Below, piece after piece: positions 14,972-15,012 of a DNA stretch of 15,012 bases. Position numbers and translations under genes: made by a program. Source of the stretch: Allobrachymonas sp. GTDB taxonomy: Bacteria > Pseudomonadota > Gammaproteobacteria > Burkholderiales > Burkholderiaceae_C. Numbering within the stretch: the stretch's first letter is position 1; each line of letters begins with the position of its first letter. The notes under the pieces were generated by a model. It was not told where the DNA came from, did no database searches, and saw only the letters and a list, made by a program, of their open reading frames with translations. The stretch spans positions 1 to 15,012 of the forward strand of contig JAUNUE010000022.1 in assembly GCA_030538335.1 (NCBI GenBank), read 5' to 3'.

Positions 14972-14998
14972 CTTTAGGATCGCTCGCGTCTCCGCCAA

Positions 14999-15012
14999 TT
15001 ACAGGCCGCGTG
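14999..15012 (-). other. Window edge, possible end of an upstream gene
   Basis: In the methyltransferase frame a TAA (14999-15001) follows codons reading Arg-Gly-Leu. In the second frame a stop falls at about 14974-14976. Either could end an upstream gene such as the missing hydrolase, but 14 bases cannot decide it. Confidence 0.2.

Noticed and set aside
1..15012. tRNA, rRNA, CRISPR array or insertion sequence
   Set aside because: No cloverleaf, spaced direct repeats, terminal inverted repeats with a transposase, or ribosomal RNA pattern was seen by eye on either strand.

Overview
The window is GC-rich bacterial DNA, probably a member of the Comamonadaceae (Burkholderiales, Betaproteobacteria). 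The main clue is a single-ORF fusion of aroA (EPSP synthase) and cmk (cytidylate kinase) directly upstream of rpsA. This fusion is known from that family, and the aroA-cmk-rpsA order is conserved across proteobacteria. The genus cannot be read from the sequence. Most genes lie on the minus strand and are read from right to left.

Left part (1-4948, minus strand): an ABC exporter half-transporter, the AroA-Cmk fusion and the first 228 codons of ribosomal protein S1. A perfect LacI/PurR-type palindrome (2999-3010) lies 36 bases before aroA. From 4949 to 5064 there is a short gap with a 16-bp perfect hairpin. Next come a pirin-family cupin (GTG start) and a YnbB/CdsA-type phosphatidate cytidylyltransferase.

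Middle part (7213-12799): five genes I cannot assign to a named family. They are a cysteine-rich lipoprotein (minus), a Trp-rich cytosolic-looking protein and a secreted periplasmic protein (both plus), a 466-residue protein that may contain a beta-propeller (minus), and a small membrane protein (minus). The last two run on from the right-hand operon.

Right part (12810-14998, minus strand): a class I SAM methyltransferase of the YnbC C-terminal type overlaps by ATGA the start of a PAP2/dual-specificity phosphatase fusion of the YnbD type. With the YnbB-type enzyme at 6064-7059, these are three components of the ynb-type phospholipid locus (E. coli ynbABCD). Here they are split by about 5.7 kb of uncharacterised genes. 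The hydrolase half of YnbC is not fused to the methyltransferase: an in-frame TAA precedes the methyltransferase ORF. No CDP-alcohol phosphatidyltransferase (YnbA) or acyltransferase is in view.

I saw no tRNA, rRNA, CRISPR array or insertion sequence. The most interesting part is the interrupted lipid locus and its unknown envelope genes. Its function is inferred, not shown.
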